Positions 5,761 through 5,837 of a stretch of DNA of 5,837 nucleotides are shown piece after piece. The translations under genes and the position numbers were made by a program. The notes below the pieces were generated by a model. The model worked only from the letters and a program-made list of their open reading frames with translations. It was not told where the DNA came from and ran no database searches. Source of the stretch: an uncultured Clostridia bacterium (GTDB lineage: Bacteria > Bacillota_A > Clostridia > TANB77 > CAG-508); assembly GCA_947628465.1 (NCBI GenBank), contig CANQZZ010000091.1:1-5837 (forward strand). The letters are read 5' to 3'. Every line of letters starts with the position of its first letter. Positions within the stretch are counted from its first letter, which is position 1.

Positions 5761-5788
5761 AAAAAAATACCACTTATAAATAGTGGTA
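5761..5788 (-). terminator. Probable terminator of a leftward gene beyond the right edge
   Basis: TACCACT (5768-5774) pairs with AGTGGTA (5782-5788) across a seven-base AT loop. On the minus strand the stem is followed by seven T's (5767 to 5761). A minus-strand frame entering from the right edge stops at 5802-5804, just before this hairpin, which fits the end of a leftward gene. Only about 11 codons are visible, too few to call that gene. Confidence 0.5.
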
Positions 5789-5837
5789 AAATAAAAAATA
5801 GTTAAATTGCCTTAAGTATGATGCTATTACATAGCAC

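Noticed and set aside
1..5837. DGR template repeat, reverse transcriptase or accessory gene in the window
   Set aside because: No second copy of the variable-region framework and no reverse transcriptase motif in any listed frame; the core must lie outside.
1..5837. CRISPR array, tRNA, rRNA or riboswitch
   Set aside because: No spaced short repeats, no cloverleaf or rRNA core sequences, and no recognisable riboswitch core in any leader.

Overview
The window is very AT-rich, with ATA, AGA and TTA codons dominating, strong Shine-Dalgarno sites, and TAA, TAG and TGA all used as stops. This fits a low-GC Firmicute, most likely a gut Clostridia-type bacterium using the standard bacterial code. 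The assignment rests on composition and gene families only.

Left (1-1310): a type IV pilin-like secreted protein whose C-terminal part contains a sharply bounded GC-rich patch (about 1026-1133). This patch has the codon signature of a diversity-generating retroelement (DGR) variable region, set in the usual 'YWLAS ... GVR..ITL' frame of C-type-lectin/FGE-like target domains. The reverse transcriptase and template repeat are not in the window, so this would be a remote target or one whose DGR core lies outside. A strong intrinsic terminator follows.

Middle (1318-4035): four unrelated passengers. They are a decayed, 5'-truncated, twice-frameshifted feoB (ferrous iron transporter) on the minus strand; a 94-residue helical hypothetical gene; and a closely spaced pair coding for a HAD-family phosphatase and a GNAT acetyltransferase. 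The stretch ends in a second, nearly identical copy of the 51-bp terminator that follows the pilin gene.

Right (4036-5837): a near-consensus sigma-A promoter, then a remnant of the 3' end of a pilin gene (25 bp identical to the intact one), then a two-gene operon of unrecognised proteins (334 and 131 residues) closed by a perfect terminator. From about 5645 to the end I see no gene. A hairpin near 5768 with a T-run on the minus strand looks like the terminator of a leftward gene lying beyond the window.

The order tail - terminator - passengers - terminator - tail suggests that a segment of about 2.9 kb was inserted or duplicated between the pilin gene and the two-gene operon. If so, the pilin and that operon were once adjacent. 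This is inference from the repeats.
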